15,555 nt of DNA from SIAJ01 sp036266155 (GCA_036266155.1 DATANR010000470.1:1-15555); one strand, 5' to 3'. Positions 1 through 7,448 are shown, counted from the stretch's first letter. Notes: generated by a model from the letters alone, not told the origin. A program made the numbers and translations.

Positions 1-260
1 GAAAATCCTCGGGAAACGTACAAGGGGTTGGCTTGGGTCCACGCACGAGCGGCCTCCCTTCCGCGTCGGACTCGTATCCAAAACCCCTATACCAAAACTG
101 CATCAAAACCTCGACGTTATTTGCGGAACAGACCACTAAGCTCAGCGGCCCCTCAGAATCTCTTCATTTTTGTTGACCACGCCCGACACCTGGGTTAATG
201 TCGAGGTGTTAGATTAGATGGAAGGTTCTATCCCACCCCACCACTCGTCAGGTCACTGCC
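1..260. other. Upstream region without recognisable gene
   Basis: I see no convincing coding frame here, and no DUF1549/DUF1553 partner gene of the kind that often precedes DUF1501 genes. A possible weak promoter is TTGACC at 173-178 with TTAATG at 195-200 (16-nt spacer, poor -10). The arms ACACCT (186-191) and AGGTGT (204-209) form a short 6-bp inverted repeat over the -10 part of that candidate. Both could be chance. The region most likely holds the promoter and leader of the DUF1501 gene. Confidence 0.4.
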
Positions 261-1562
261 ATGTTGACCCTTCTCTCGTCCCGCAATGGGACCGCCTGTG
301 ATGGCTCGAATCGTCGCGACTTCCTCAAGATCGGGGCTCTGGGCCTCGGTGGACTCACGCTGCCCGGCTTGCTCAAAGCGCGGGCCGAAGCGACCAAGGC
401 CGGCAAGCCCACGCGCAACACCTCCGTCGTCTGGCTCTGGCTCGGCGGCGGGCCAACGCACGTTGAAACGTTCAACCCGAACATGTCGGCCCCGGCCGAG
501 TATCGCTCGGTCACCGGCTCTGTAAAGACGAACTTGCCTGGCGTCGAACTTGGCGGCACGTTCGAGAAGATGGCGGCGAATGCCGACAAGTACGCCTTCT
601 TCCACTCGTTCGCGCACCGCAACTCCGGTCACGGCGGCGGCACCCACTTCTTGATGACCGGTTACGACTTCGTTGCGGCCGACAACGGCGGCGGGCAGAA
701 CAAGCCGGGCATGGGCGCAATCCTGGCTCGCCACCGCGGCGCCAGCGCTCCGAGCGGCTTGCCGACCTACGTTCGCTTCAACGGTATCCTCGGCGACGGC
801 CCGGCATGGCTCGGCCGGCCGTATGCTCCGTTCGACGTGGCCGGCAAGGCGAAGGATAACCTGACGCTGAAGTCGCCGCTCGACACGCTCGAAGATCGCA
901 AGGGGTTGCTCAAAGACTTCGACACAATCAACCGCGAGATCGATCGCACCGGCGCGATGAAGGGTTACGACAGCTTCGAAGCCCAGGCACTCGACTTGGT
1001 CGTCAGCAAGGCGAAGGAAGTGTTCGATATCAAGGCCGAGGATCAGAAGACGCGCGACCGCTACGGCAAGGGCCTCGGCGAGCAGATGCTCCTCGCCCGT
1101 CGGCTGGTCGAATCCGGCGTCGGCTTCGTGACGCTGAACTTCGGCGGCTGGGATATGCACGGGCAGATCAACACGGCGATGAAGCGGCTCGGGCCGATGG
1201 TGGACAATGCGGTTAACGCCTTCGTCGAAGATCTGCACGCCCGCGGTCTGAACAACGACGTGCTGCTTGTCGTTACCGGCGAATTCGGCCGCACGCCGAA
1301 GATCAACAACAACGCCGGCCGCGATCACTGGGCTCCGCTGTCGACGCTTGCCCTCGCCGGCGGCGGCCTGAAGATGGGCCAGGTCGTCGGTGAATCGACG
1401 GCCAAGGCCGAAACTCCGAAGTCGAAGCCGATCGGCCCGCAGGACCTGATGGCCACCGTCTTCCATGTTCTGGGCGTGCCGCAAGACCTGCACTTCACGG
1501 ACCCCACCGGCCGGCCGAGCCCGATGATCAATGGCGGCAAGGTGGTGACGGAGTTGGTGTGA
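261..1562 (+). CDS. DUF1501 family protein, Tat-exported
   Basis: This 433-aa protein belongs to the DUF1501 family, which is very expanded in Planctomycetota and structurally related to the alkaline phosphatase/sulfatase superfamily. Its substrate is unknown. The N-terminus has a twin-arginine signal: NRRDFLK at residues 17-23, then a Gly/Leu-rich hydrophobic stretch ending near ARAEA (about residue 44). Family landmarks are LGGGPTHVETFNPN (61-74), GGWDMH (295-300), TGEFGRTPK (339-347), GRDHW (353-357) and a C-terminal PQDLMATVFHVLG segment. Full length is typical for the family. I chose the ATG at 261 because it puts the Tat motif at the usual distance from the start; no strong Shine-Dalgarno precedes it. 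DUF1501 genes often sit beside DUF1549/DUF1553 (cytochrome-containing) genes, but none is visible here. The family call is firm and the function is not. Confidence 0.93.
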   Translation: MLTLLSSRNGTACDGSNRRDFLKIGALGLGGLTLPGLLKARAEATKAGKPTRNTSVVWLWLGGGPTHVETFNPNMSAPAEYRSVTGSVKTNLPGVELGGTFEKMAANADKYAFFHSFAHRNSGHGGGTHFLMTGYDFVAADNGGGQNKPGMGAILARHRGASAPSGLPTYVRFNGILGDGPAWLGRPYAPFDVAGKAKDNLTLKSPLDTLEDRKGLLKDFDTINREIDRTGAMKGYDSFEAQALDLVVSKAKEVFDIKAEDQKTRDRYGKGLGEQMLLARRLVESGVGFVTLNFGGWDMHGQINTAMKRLGPMVDNAVNAFVEDLHARGLNNDVLLVVTGEFGRTPKINNNAGRDHWAPLSTLALAGGGLKMGQVVGESTAKAETPKSKPIGPQDLMATVFHVLGVPQDLHFTDPTGRPSPMINGGKVVTELV

Positions 1563-1588
1563 TTGTGAATCGATAGCAATACGGTTTC

Positions 1589-1621
1589 GGGGCGTTCAGA
1601 AATGAGCGCCCCTTTCCGTTT
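1589..1621 (+). terminator. Intrinsic terminator after DUF1501 gene
   Basis: GGGGCGTTCA (1589-1598) pairs with TGAGCGCCCC (1603-1612), giving a 10-bp stem with one G-U wobble and a GAAA tetraloop. It is followed by TTTCCGTTT. The position 26 nt after the stop codon fits a rho-independent terminator. Confidence 0.8.
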
Positions 1622-1643
1622 GATGTCACAATTTGTGACATCA
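1621..1643. repeat. Perfect 23-bp palindrome between convergent genes
   Basis: TGATGTCACA (1621-1630) and TGTGACATCA (1634-1643) are perfect 10-nt inverted arms around ATT. It lies between the DUF1501 terminator and the stop codon of the convergent tetR-type gene. As RNA it would be a 10-bp hairpin with a 3-nt loop but no U tract on either strand, so it is not a classical terminator. As DNA it resembles a dimeric regulator site, though it is oddly placed at two 3' ends. Confidence 0.6.
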
Positions 1644-1651
1644 AGTTTGCC

Positions 1652-2239
1652 TCAATTCGGCCACGCCCGCATCGCCACCTCCGCGACGCGCAGCAATTGC
1701 TTCCGCGTGGCCCCACTGGCCGCCTGAATACTGAGTCCGTGGACCACCGCCGTCACGAACCGAGCCAGGTCGGCGCAGTCCACGTCCTTCGGCAATTCCC
1801 CCTCGCGACGCGCCCGCTTCAACCGTTCGTGGATCAACTCGAGCCCGGCCGCACGGACTGCGACAAGTTCCTGACGCACGGGTTCAGCCGTCGCACCGCA
1901 CACGAGGGCGCCCTGAAGAACCAAGCAACCACCCGGATTGCCGGGGCTCGTCAGCAATTCAATTGAGCTGTCGAGCAATTGCTGGATCGCAGCGCGGGCA
2001 ATCGGCTGGGCCAGGGCCTTCTGAATGTAACTGGCCGGGCCGCTCACGTAACGTTCCACAACTCTGCGAAAGAGTTCTTCCTTGTTGCCGAACGCGGCGT
2101 ACAGGCTCGGACGATTGATGCCCATCGCTTCCGTCAACTCCGGCAGTGTCGCTCCCTCGTAACCGTGTTTCCAGAAGACGACCATCGCCTTGTCGAGCGC
2201 TTGATCCAGGTCGAACCGGCGGGGACGTCCGACGGACAT
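1652..2239 (-). CDS. TetR/AcrR family transcriptional regulator
   Basis: This 195-aa protein has the size and layout of a TetR-family repressor. After the basic start MSVGRPRRFD, residues about 10-60 form the HTH domain, with the recognition part GINRPSLYAAFGNKEELF at about 40-57. The remainder is the helical ligand-binding and dimerisation domain, including GNPGGCLVLQGALVCGATAE with two cysteines. It is divergent from the short-chain dehydrogenase at 2340, with a palindrome between the two genes. By family precedent it probably represses itself and the dehydrogenase in the absence of a small ligand. The ligand cannot be read from the sequence. An AGGAG lies about 10 nt before the ATG. Confidence 0.92.
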   Translation of the reverse strand: MSVGRPRRFDLDQALDKAMVVFWKHGYEGATLPELTEAMGINRPSLYAAFGNKEELFRRVVERYVSGPASYIQKALAQPIARAAIQQLLDSSIELLTSPGNPGGCLVLQGALVCGATAEPVRQELVAVRAAGLELIHERLKRARREGELPKDVDCADLARFVTAVVHGLSIQAASGATRKQLLRVAEVAMRAWPN

Positions 2240-2299
2240 GACCCTTTCTCCTCGTGGCGAAAGAAAAATCGACAGCTCGTGTAAGGCTCATTCGTTGGT

Positions 2300-2329
2300 A
2301 TTGTACTCCTTGGTACAGAATCTAACCAA
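2300..2329 (-). promoter_or_regulatory. Predicted promoter of the tetR-type gene
   Basis: On the minus strand TTGGTT (2324-2329) and TACAAT (2300-2305, five of six matches to TATAAT) are separated by 18 nt, a plausible sigma-70-type promoter. The palindrome at 2302-2317 overlaps the -10 and spacer, as expected for autorepression. The assignment rests on sequence match only. Confidence 0.45.
2302..2317. promoter_or_regulatory. Candidate TetR-family operator
   Basis: TGTAC (2302-2306) and GTACA (2313-2317) are perfect inverted arms around a 6-nt core, TCCTTG. The site is in the 100-bp gap between the divergent repressor and dehydrogenase genes, 23 bp upstream of the dehydrogenase ATG. Its size and placement match operators of TetR-family dimers, so one bound dimer could control both genes. 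Confidence 0.55.
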
Positions 2330-2339
2330 GGAGAATGTC

Positions 2340-3092
2340 ATGTCGAAGAAACTGGAGCGCAAAGTGGCGGTCGTCACGGGTGCATCGAAGGGGATCGGGG
2401 CCGAGATCGCCCGGCAACTGGCCGCCGAAGGGGCGTCCGTGGTGGTCAACTACGCGTCGAGCAAGGCCGGGGGAGACAAGGTCGTCGCCGACATCATCAG
2501 CAAAGGTGGCCGCGCGATCGCGGTGCAGGCCGACGTCGCGAAGGAGGCCGACATCCGTAAGCTGTTCGCGGAAACGATCAAGTCCTATGATCGCGTCGAC
2601 ATTCTCGTCAACAATGCGGGCATTTATGAGTTCGCCCCGATTGAGAACGTAACGGCCGAGCACTTTCATAAGCAATTCAATTTGAACGTCCTGGGCCTGT
2701 TGCTGACGACACAGGAGGCCATCAAGTACTTTGGACCAAACGGCGGGTCGATCATCAACATAAGTTCGGTCGCGGCGGAAGCGGCGCCGCCGATGGCGTC
2801 CGTTTATAGCGCGACCAAGGGGGCGGTCGACACGATTACGAAGTCGCTGAGCAAGGAACTCGGCGGCCGCAAGATCCGCGTGAACGCGATCAACCCCGGA
2901 ATGGTGGAAACGGAAGGTGTTCATGCCGCGGGCATCCATGAGAGCGACTTCCGCAAACAGATCGAAGCGCAAACGCCGCTCGGGCGCATTGGTCAGCCAA
3001 GCGACATCGCCCCGGCGGTCGTGTACCTTGCATCGAGCGATTCGGGTTGGGTTACCGGTCAGACCTGGCACGTTGCGGGCGGGTTCCGGTAA
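2340..3092 (+). CDS. SDR family oxidoreductase (FabG/glucose dehydrogenase-like)
   Basis: This 250-aa classical short-chain dehydrogenase is an NAD(P)-dependent oxidoreductase; the substrate is unknown. The Rossmann dinucleotide motif TGASKGIG is at residues 13-20 and the structural NNAG at 91-94. The catalytic residues are Ser143, Tyr156 and Lys160 (YSATK) with Asn115. The C-terminus GWVTGQTWHVAGGFR is typical of the FabG-like group. The ATG at 2340 is preceded by AAGGAG (2328-2333) with a 6-nt spacer. The frame stays open upstream to 2238, but that stretch crosses the operator and has no ribosome site. The adjacent divergent TetR regulator suggests induction by a substrate or toxic compound rather than a housekeeping FabG role, and no other fatty-acid synthesis gene is nearby. 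Confidence 0.93.
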   Translation: MSKKLERKVAVVTGASKGIGAEIARQLAAEGASVVVNYASSKAGGDKVVADIISKGGRAIAVQADVAKEADIRKLFAETIKSYDRVDILVNNAGIYEFAPIENVTAEHFHKQFNLNVLGLLLTTQEAIKYFGPNGGSIINISSVAAEAAPPMASVYSATKGAVDTITKSLSKELGGRKIRVNAINPGMVETEGVHAAGIHESDFRKQIEAQTPLGRIGQPSDIAPAVVYLASSDSGWVTGQTWHVAGGFR

Positions 3093-3119
3093 TCACCGTG
3101 GCAGAAATGAGCAGCCTTG

Positions 3120-3155
3120 GCGGGCAACGGCGAAACCGTTGCCCGCTTCGTTTTT
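3120..3155 (+). terminator. Intrinsic terminator after the SDR gene
   Basis: GCGGGCAACGG (3120-3130) and CCGTTGCCCGC (3136-3146) form a perfect 11-bp stem with loop CGAAA, followed by TTCGTTTTT. This is a strong rho-independent terminator 27 nt after the stop codon. Confidence 0.9.
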
Positions 3156-3253
3156 CTCGTCTATCATCAATCCAACTCGCAACGCCAACTTTTTTGCCCG
3201 CTCCGTGACGGCCATTGCCGCTTCTCACTCAGGGATCACGCCGAGGCTCAATC

Positions 3254-5785
3254 ATGTTCGCGATCAACATGTTGTTTCCACATGCACCGGCCAAGCCCAT
3301 CGGCCTGCGCCTTGTCGCTCTGGAAACGCGGGTGGTGCCGGCGACGGTCCAGGCCACTGATGACCTGGACGACTACGACGCGAGCAAGCCGCAAGACTGG
3401 GCCGGCAAGAACGGCACCTTGTCGCTCCCCGAAGCGATTCGGCAGGTCAATAAAGAAGGCGGGTCAATTGACTTTGCCGTCGATCAGGTGACGCTTTCCC
3501 ACCAGGACCTTCCGTCGCTCACACGGAAGGTCAGTATCACCGGCAAGACCGGCGGCAACGGCGCGCCCGGCACGACGATCAACGGCGGACATTCGTATGG
3601 CGGATTTAAGCTTGGTGCGGGCGGCTCGGTCAAGAACACGGTCCTGCAAGCATTCAACGGCAGCGCCATCGAAGTCAGCGGCGGTGCGGCCGACATCGAA
3701 AACAACTACATTGGAACCGATCAATCCGGCATGTCGGCCGGCGGGACTGGCAACGGCAATGGCATCGAGATCTTTTCGAGCGGCTGCATTGTGAAGAACA
3801 ACGTTCTCGGCGGCAACAACGGCGATGGCGTCGGCATCGACGGTTCCGGCGTTTCCGGCTGCAAAGTGACCAACAACAAGATCGGCGTGGGCCTCGACGG
3901 CACGACGCCGCTGGGCAATGGCACCGGCGTCTTTATCGGCTCCGGGGCTGCCAAGAATACCGTCGGCGGCACCGCCGCGGCCGATCGCAACATCATCGCG
4001 GCCAACAAGGAAGACGGCGTGCTCGTCCAGATCGCGCATGCCGGCAACAAGATTCTCGGCAACTACATTGGCGTCGACATTTCGGGCACGACCGTTCAAG
4101 CCAACGGGGGCAACGGCGTCTTTATCGAGGGCAGCCAAGGCACCATCGTCGGCGGAACGAGCGCGGCGTCCGCCAACATCATCGCGGGGAATTCGGGGTC
4201 CGGCGTCCGCATCGAGTCGATGGCTTTCAGTTTTGGCGTCGCCAAGGGCAACAAGGTCGAAGGCAACACCATCGGCCTCGACACCGCGGGGAATGCGAAA
4301 CCGAACGCCGACGGCGTTGTGCTCGCGGCCGGAGCGACGGGCAACATTGTCGGCGGCGCCGGGGCAAAGTACCGCAACATCATCTCCGGCAACCATCTTC
4401 GCGGCGTCTGGGTGTCCGATGCGGAAACGAAGGACAACAAGATTCAGGGTAACTTCATCGGCACCGATTCGACCGGCAAGATCGCCAAACCGAACACGAC
4501 GGGCGTCCTGGCGACTGCCGGCGCTCAAGGCACGATTATTGGCGGCAACTCGCCGAGCTACCGAAACCTGATCTCCGGCAATAACGGGGCGGGCGTCGAG
4601 GTGTTCGTCGCGTCCACGGCCGATACCAAAATCCTCGGCAACTTCATCGGCACCGACGTCGACGGCGTCAATGGACTGGGCAACGGAGCCTCGGGCGTCC
4701 TGATTGAAGACGGAACGGGAACCGATGTGGGCGGCCCACGCGGCGCACGCAATGTGATCGCCGGCAACGGACAGCAAGCGGGCACGGCCGGCATCTGGAT
4801 CTCGGGCGGCGACTTCATCGACGTCACCAACAATTACATCGGCCTCACCGCCAACGGCGCGGCCGCGCTGGCCAACGCCATTGCCGGCATCGACGTCACG
4901 GGCGGGAACAACATCTTCATCGGCGATGGCGACACCTCGGGCCGCAACATCATTTCCGGCAACGATGGGCCAGGCGTCCTCGTCCATGACTCGAGCGCCA
5001 GCCCGGGCACCACAGTCGTGAAGGGCAATTACATAGGGACCGATCCCGCCGGGATGAAAGCCGTCGGCAACACGGTTGGCATCTCGGTGCGGGACAAGTC
5101 CTACGTCCTCATCGGCGGCGTCGCCAAAGGGACTGGTAACCTGATCTCCGGCAACGACGGCGACGGCGTTTTCCTCAACACGTCCAGCGGTGTGACGAAC
5201 AAAATCGGCTGCCAGTTGTGGCTCAACATGATCGGCACGGACAAGACCGGGAAGGGACCGCTCGGCAACGGCAGCAATGGCGTCGAGATCAAGAATTCGA
5301 CTTACCATGAGATTGGCGACCCCAGCGGCAAGGTGGCCAACATCATCGCCTTCAACACCAACGACGGCGTGTTCGTCAACTTCGGCGGCGGCAACTCGAT
5401 CTTGAGCAACTCAATCTTCAGCAACGGCAACAAGGCCGTCGAGTCGCTCGGCGCCTCGGGCGTGCGTCCCGATACGCCGACCATCACCTCGGCCCAGTTC
5501 GCCGGCGGGTTCATCACGATCAGTGGCAAGGTGGCCAACCGCGTGAGCCAGGATCTGCGCATCGAACTGTTCGCCAACAGCACTAACGGCAACGACGGCG
5601 GCGGCCAAGGTAAGGCCTTCCGCGGCGACGTTGTTGTTACGACTGCCGCCGACGGCTCCTTCACGGTCAAGTTCAAAGGCGCGGCCCCCGGCGGCTCACC
5701 GAAACTCGCCATCACCGCGACCGACAAGGACACCGACGGCAGCGACCTCAGTACATCGGAGTTTTCGAGCATGTTTAACGTGTGA
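3254..5785 (+). CDS. Parallel beta-helix repeat protein, probably exported
   Basis: This is an 843-aa predicted right-handed parallel beta-helix protein. The N-terminus lacks a classical signal peptide but has LRLVALETRVVPA at residues 18-30, a motif I associate with large exported planctomycete proteins. An NGTLSLPEAIRQVN segment follows, resembling the CSLREAI start of many beta-helix proteins. The body has nine diverged repeats of 57-68 aa, each beginning with IGTD or IGxD/IGL, followed by a G-N-G-V-I strand, an IVGG/TVGG turn and an NIISGN strand. The last ~110 residues form a separate beta-rich domain (from about DTPTITSAQ) with no visible anchor. ATG 3254 has GAGG 7 nt upstream; a TTG at 3215 would only add 13 hydrophilic residues. 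It stands alone after a terminator. Such folds occur in carbohydrate-binding, lyase and adhesin proteins; I see no diagnostic catalytic site. Confidence 0.88.
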   Translation: MFAINMLFPHAPAKPIGLRLVALETRVVPATVQATDDLDDYDASKPQDWAGKNGTLSLPEAIRQVNKEGGSIDFAVDQVTLSHQDLPSLTRKVSITGKTGGNGAPGTTINGGHSYGGFKLGAGGSVKNTVLQAFNGSAIEVSGGAADIENNYIGTDQSGMSAGGTGNGNGIEIFSSGCIVKNNVLGGNNGDGVGIDGSGVSGCKVTNNKIGVGLDGTTPLGNGTGVFIGSGAAKNTVGGTAAADRNIIAANKEDGVLVQIAHAGNKILGNYIGVDISGTTVQANGGNGVFIEGSQGTIVGGTSAASANIIAGNSGSGVRIESMAFSFGVAKGNKVEGNTIGLDTAGNAKPNADGVVLAAGATGNIVGGAGAKYRNIISGNHLRGVWVSDAETKDNKIQGNFIGTDSTGKIAKPNTTGVLATAGAQGTIIGGNSPSYRNLISGNNGAGVEVFVASTADTKILGNFIGTDVDGVNGLGNGASGVLIEDGTGTDVGGPRGARNVIAGNGQQAGTAGIWISGGDFIDVTNNYIGLTANGAAALANAIAGIDVTGGNNIFIGDGDTSGRNIISGNDGPGVLVHDSSASPGTTVVKGNYIGTDPAGMKAVGNTVGISVRDKSYVLIGGVAKGTGNLISGNDGDGVFLNTSSGVTNKIGCQLWLNMIGTDKTGKGPLGNGSNGVEIKNSTYHEIGDPSGKVANIIAFNTNDGVFVNFGGGNSILSNSIFSNGNKAVESLGASGVRPDTPTITSAQFAGGFITISGKVANRVSQDLRIELFANSTNGNDGGGQGKAFRGDVVVTTAADGSFTVKFKGAAPGGSPKLAITATDKDTDGSDLSTSEFSSMFNV
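3710..5420 (+). repeat. Nine tandem beta-helix repeat units (~190 nt)
   Basis: The IGxD-type motif starts at 3710, 3881, 4067, 4271, 4457, 4646, 4838, 5033 and 5231. Spacings are 171, 186, 204, 186, 189, 192, 195 and 198 nt, all multiples of three. Units are diverged at the nucleotide level, so this is an old protein-level repeat rather than a recent DNA tandem duplication. Confidence 0.8.
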
Positions 5786-5791
5786 ACGCCT

Positions 5792-5850
5792 GTAGGTCAG
5801 GTTTTCAACTTGACATGTTTCTTTCGGGTCAAGTTGGAAACCTGACCTAC
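5792..5850. repeat. 59-bp inverted repeat (REP/MITE-like), possible bidirectional terminator
   Basis: The arms at 5792-5814 and 5828-5850 are 23 nt each and match at 22 of 23 positions; the exception is a G-U-compatible pair. The left arm begins GTAGGTCAGGTTTTC and the loop is 13 nt. The element starts 7 nt after the beta-helix stop codon, and its right arm contains the TAG stop (5847-5849) of the convergent gene. TTTT follows on the plus strand. Its length and near-perfect symmetry exceed an ordinary terminator and suggest a dispersed REP or MITE-type palindrome, although it may also stop transcription from both sides. Confidence 0.75.
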
Positions 5851-6614
5851 TTTTCCCAACTATTGGCCAACTTCATCGCGGCCGCTTCGACACGCGGCAT
5901 GACGTCGACGTGCCCGAGATCTTCGACCGGGATTGCCGACCGCCCCCATCGTGCCCCGGCAATGGCGCCGACAAGGATCGGACAATAATTGGCTGCGCCG
6001 GCGAAGGTCATGGATCGATGCAGGGCATCGGCAAAAGTTGTTGAGGTGTCCACAAAGTAAAGTGCAGCGTGTAGGACATCCGGCGCGAAGCCGCCCGGAG
6101 AGTTGGGCTTGGTGATCGCCATGTTCGCCTTGTTCTTTGCATCGGAGAAGGCGTCGTTCCAGGTGATGCCGCGAATGAGTTGACGGCAGAGTAATACGCC
6201 GATAGACGCCATGCGGCCGGCTATTGGATCGGCGTGCGTGAGCGCCGCTTCGGTCGCAGCACATTTTTCCAAATCGAGATCGGCGATGCCGGCGCACATG
6301 GCCAGCGGCGGCGTGCGATGGGCCGGGTTGCAGCCGGCCGTACGACCGCCGGTTTCGCTGTGGACTTGTGCCGTTGCGTCCGCGACCGTTGAGCCGGCGG
6401 CGATCACCTCCAGGGCCCGATCGGCGACAGGGCCGGTGTCGAATGAGCCTTCCTTCCACCAGCGCACGTAACGGGCCAAAACGTCGGAGGCGTCGAAGCC
6501 GTCCATTTCGATCAGGCTTTCGGCCAGACGCACTGCCATGCGAAGCGGCCCACCGATTCGGTCTCCGGCGGCCAGACCGATAAGTACACCTCGGCCGCGA
6601 TCCTTTGGATTCAT
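5847..6614 (-). CDS. ADP-ribosylglycohydrolase-like (DraG/ARH) protein
   Basis: This 255-aa protein resembles the DraG/ARH family, all-helical di-metal enzymes that remove ADP-ribose from proteins or small molecules. Family-like segments are GLAAGDRIGGP (13-23, matching the usual GxxxGDAxGxP), SFDTGPVADRAL (57-68), LTHADPIAGRMASIG (125-139) and a C-terminal VGAIAGARWG (215-224). The C-terminal metal motif, usually GDxDT, is replaced by GAANYC (206-211). This may mark a divergent subfamily with a changed or absent metal site. I chose the ATG at 6614 because the family motif starts 12 residues later. The frame is open to 6941, but that extension would overlap the divergent SGNH gene and is not family-like. 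The final codons and stop run into the inverted repeat at 5792-5850. No dinitrogenase reductase or ADP-ribosyltransferase partner is nearby. Confidence 0.8.
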   Translation of the reverse strand: MNPKDRGRGVLIGLAAGDRIGGPLRMAVRLAESLIEMDGFDASDVLARYVRWWKEGSFDTGPVADRALEVIAAGSTVADATAQVHSETGGRTAGCNPAHRTPPLAMCAGIADLDLEKCAATEAALTHADPIAGRMASIGVLLCRQLIRGITWNDAFSDAKNKANMAITKPNSPGGFAPDVLHAALYFVDTSTTFADALHRSMTFAGAANYCPILVGAIAGARWGRSAIPVEDLGHVDVMPRVEAAAMKLANSWEK

Positions 6615-6700
6615 CAGCGGGCCCTGCGATTCGGCGTCACAGTATGTTCTTGCGGCACAGTGTATCGAATCAGTTGACGCGACCGCTGGCCCCGACGAGC

Positions 6701-6718
6701 AAGAGCCGGTAGGCTCTT
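6701..6718. repeat. Small hairpin in the divergent intergenic region
   Basis: AAGAGCC (6701-6707) and GGCTCTT (6712-6718) are perfect 7-nt arms with loop GGTA. It lies 32 nt before the ATG of the SGNH hydrolase, in the 135-bp gap shared with the divergent ADP-ribosylglycohydrolase-like gene. It could be a leader hairpin or an operator; nothing further supports either. Confidence 0.35.
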
Positions 6719-6749
6719 CCTGTAAAGCACACTTTTGAGGTTTCTGTAC

Positions 6750-7448
6750 ATGCACGTTCGACATCTGTGGCTCGCGGCGGCTGTTCCGCTCGTTGCTATG
6801 TCCGCTTGTCAGGCAGAGGGCGAAGCGACAACGCTGAAGGACGGCGATCGCATCGTCTTCCTCGGCGACTCGATCACGCAGGCCGGCGTGGACAAGAAGG
6901 GCTACGTGACCGTCATCAAGAACACGCTGGCTAACAAACACAAGTCACTCAAAGTCGAGATCATCGGCGCCGGCATCAGCGGCAACAAGGTGCCGGACTT
7001 GCAGAAGCGGCTGCAGAAGGATGTGCTCGACAAAAAGCCGACGCTGGTGGTCATTTACATCGGCATCAACGACGTCTGGCACGGCGAAAACGACCCGGCC
7101 CGCGGCACCCCGAAGGACAAGTTCGAAGCCGGGCTGAAGGAGATCATCGGCAAGATCAAGGACGCCGGCGCCCGCGTGATCGTCTGCACGCCGAGCGTCA
7201 TCGGCGAGAAGAAGGCCGGCGCGAACAAACTCGACGCAAAGCTCGACGAGTATTCGGAAGTAAGCCGAGCCGTCGCGAAGGAGACGGGCTCGAAGCTCTG
7301 CGACCTCCGCAAGGCGTTCCAGGAGTATTTGGAAAAGAATAACGCGATCGACAAAGAGAGCGGCATCCTGACGAGCGACCGCGTGCATCTGAACGAGGCG
7401 GGGAACAAATTCGTAGCGGAGACGATGTTGGGGGTGATTGAGAAGTAG
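6750..7448 (+). CDS. SGNH/GDSL-type esterase, exported
   Basis: This 232-aa SGNH-hydrolase-fold protein is probably an esterase or deacetylase acting on carbohydrate or lipid esters. The four family blocks are present: GDSITQAG with nucleophile Ser41, the oxyanion glycine in GAGISGN (73-79), GIND (105-108) with Asn107, and DRVH (210-213) with the Asp210/His213 pair. Residues 1-20 form a signal peptide with hydrophobic core LWLAAAVPLVAM. The following Ser-Ala-Cys at 18-20 is a weak lipobox, so it may be either a lipoprotein or a secreted protein cleaved near AEGEA. ATG 6750 has GAGG 9 nt upstream; the TTG at 6735 would place a few residues before the signal without a ribosome site. The natural substrate cannot be told; single SGNH genes are common in planctomycetes. 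Confidence 0.88.
   Translation: MHVRHLWLAAAVPLVAMSACQAEGEATTLKDGDRIVFLGDSITQAGVDKKGYVTVIKNTLANKHKSLKVEIIGAGISGNKVPDLQKRLQKDVLDKKPTLVVIYIGINDVWHGENDPARGTPKDKFEAGLKEIIGKIKDAGARVIVCTPSVIGEKKAGANKLDAKLDEYSEVSRAVAKETGSKLCDLRKAFQEYLEKNNAIDKESGILTSDRVHLNEAGNKFVAETMLGVIEK

Noticed and set aside
228..1493. 421-codon minus-strand open frame opposite the DUF1501 gene
   Set aside because: The DUF1501 frame has all family motifs; the antisense protein is Arg/Val/Ala-rich with no motif.
3464..5308. 614-codon open frame on the minus strand opposite the beta-helix gene
   Set aside because: It mirrors the periodic codon use of the repeats, has no recognisable fold and is fully antisense to a clear protein. 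It is a shadow frame of GC-rich sequence.
3710..5420. Possible CRISPR-like or DNA tandem array
   Set aside because: The periodicity is a coding repeat of 57-68 codons with diverged DNA, not short identical repeats with spacers.
6615..6941. N-terminal extension of the ADP-ribosylglycohydrolase-like gene
   Set aside because: The frame is open but overlaps the start of the divergent SGNH gene, and family similarity begins only after the ATG at 6614.
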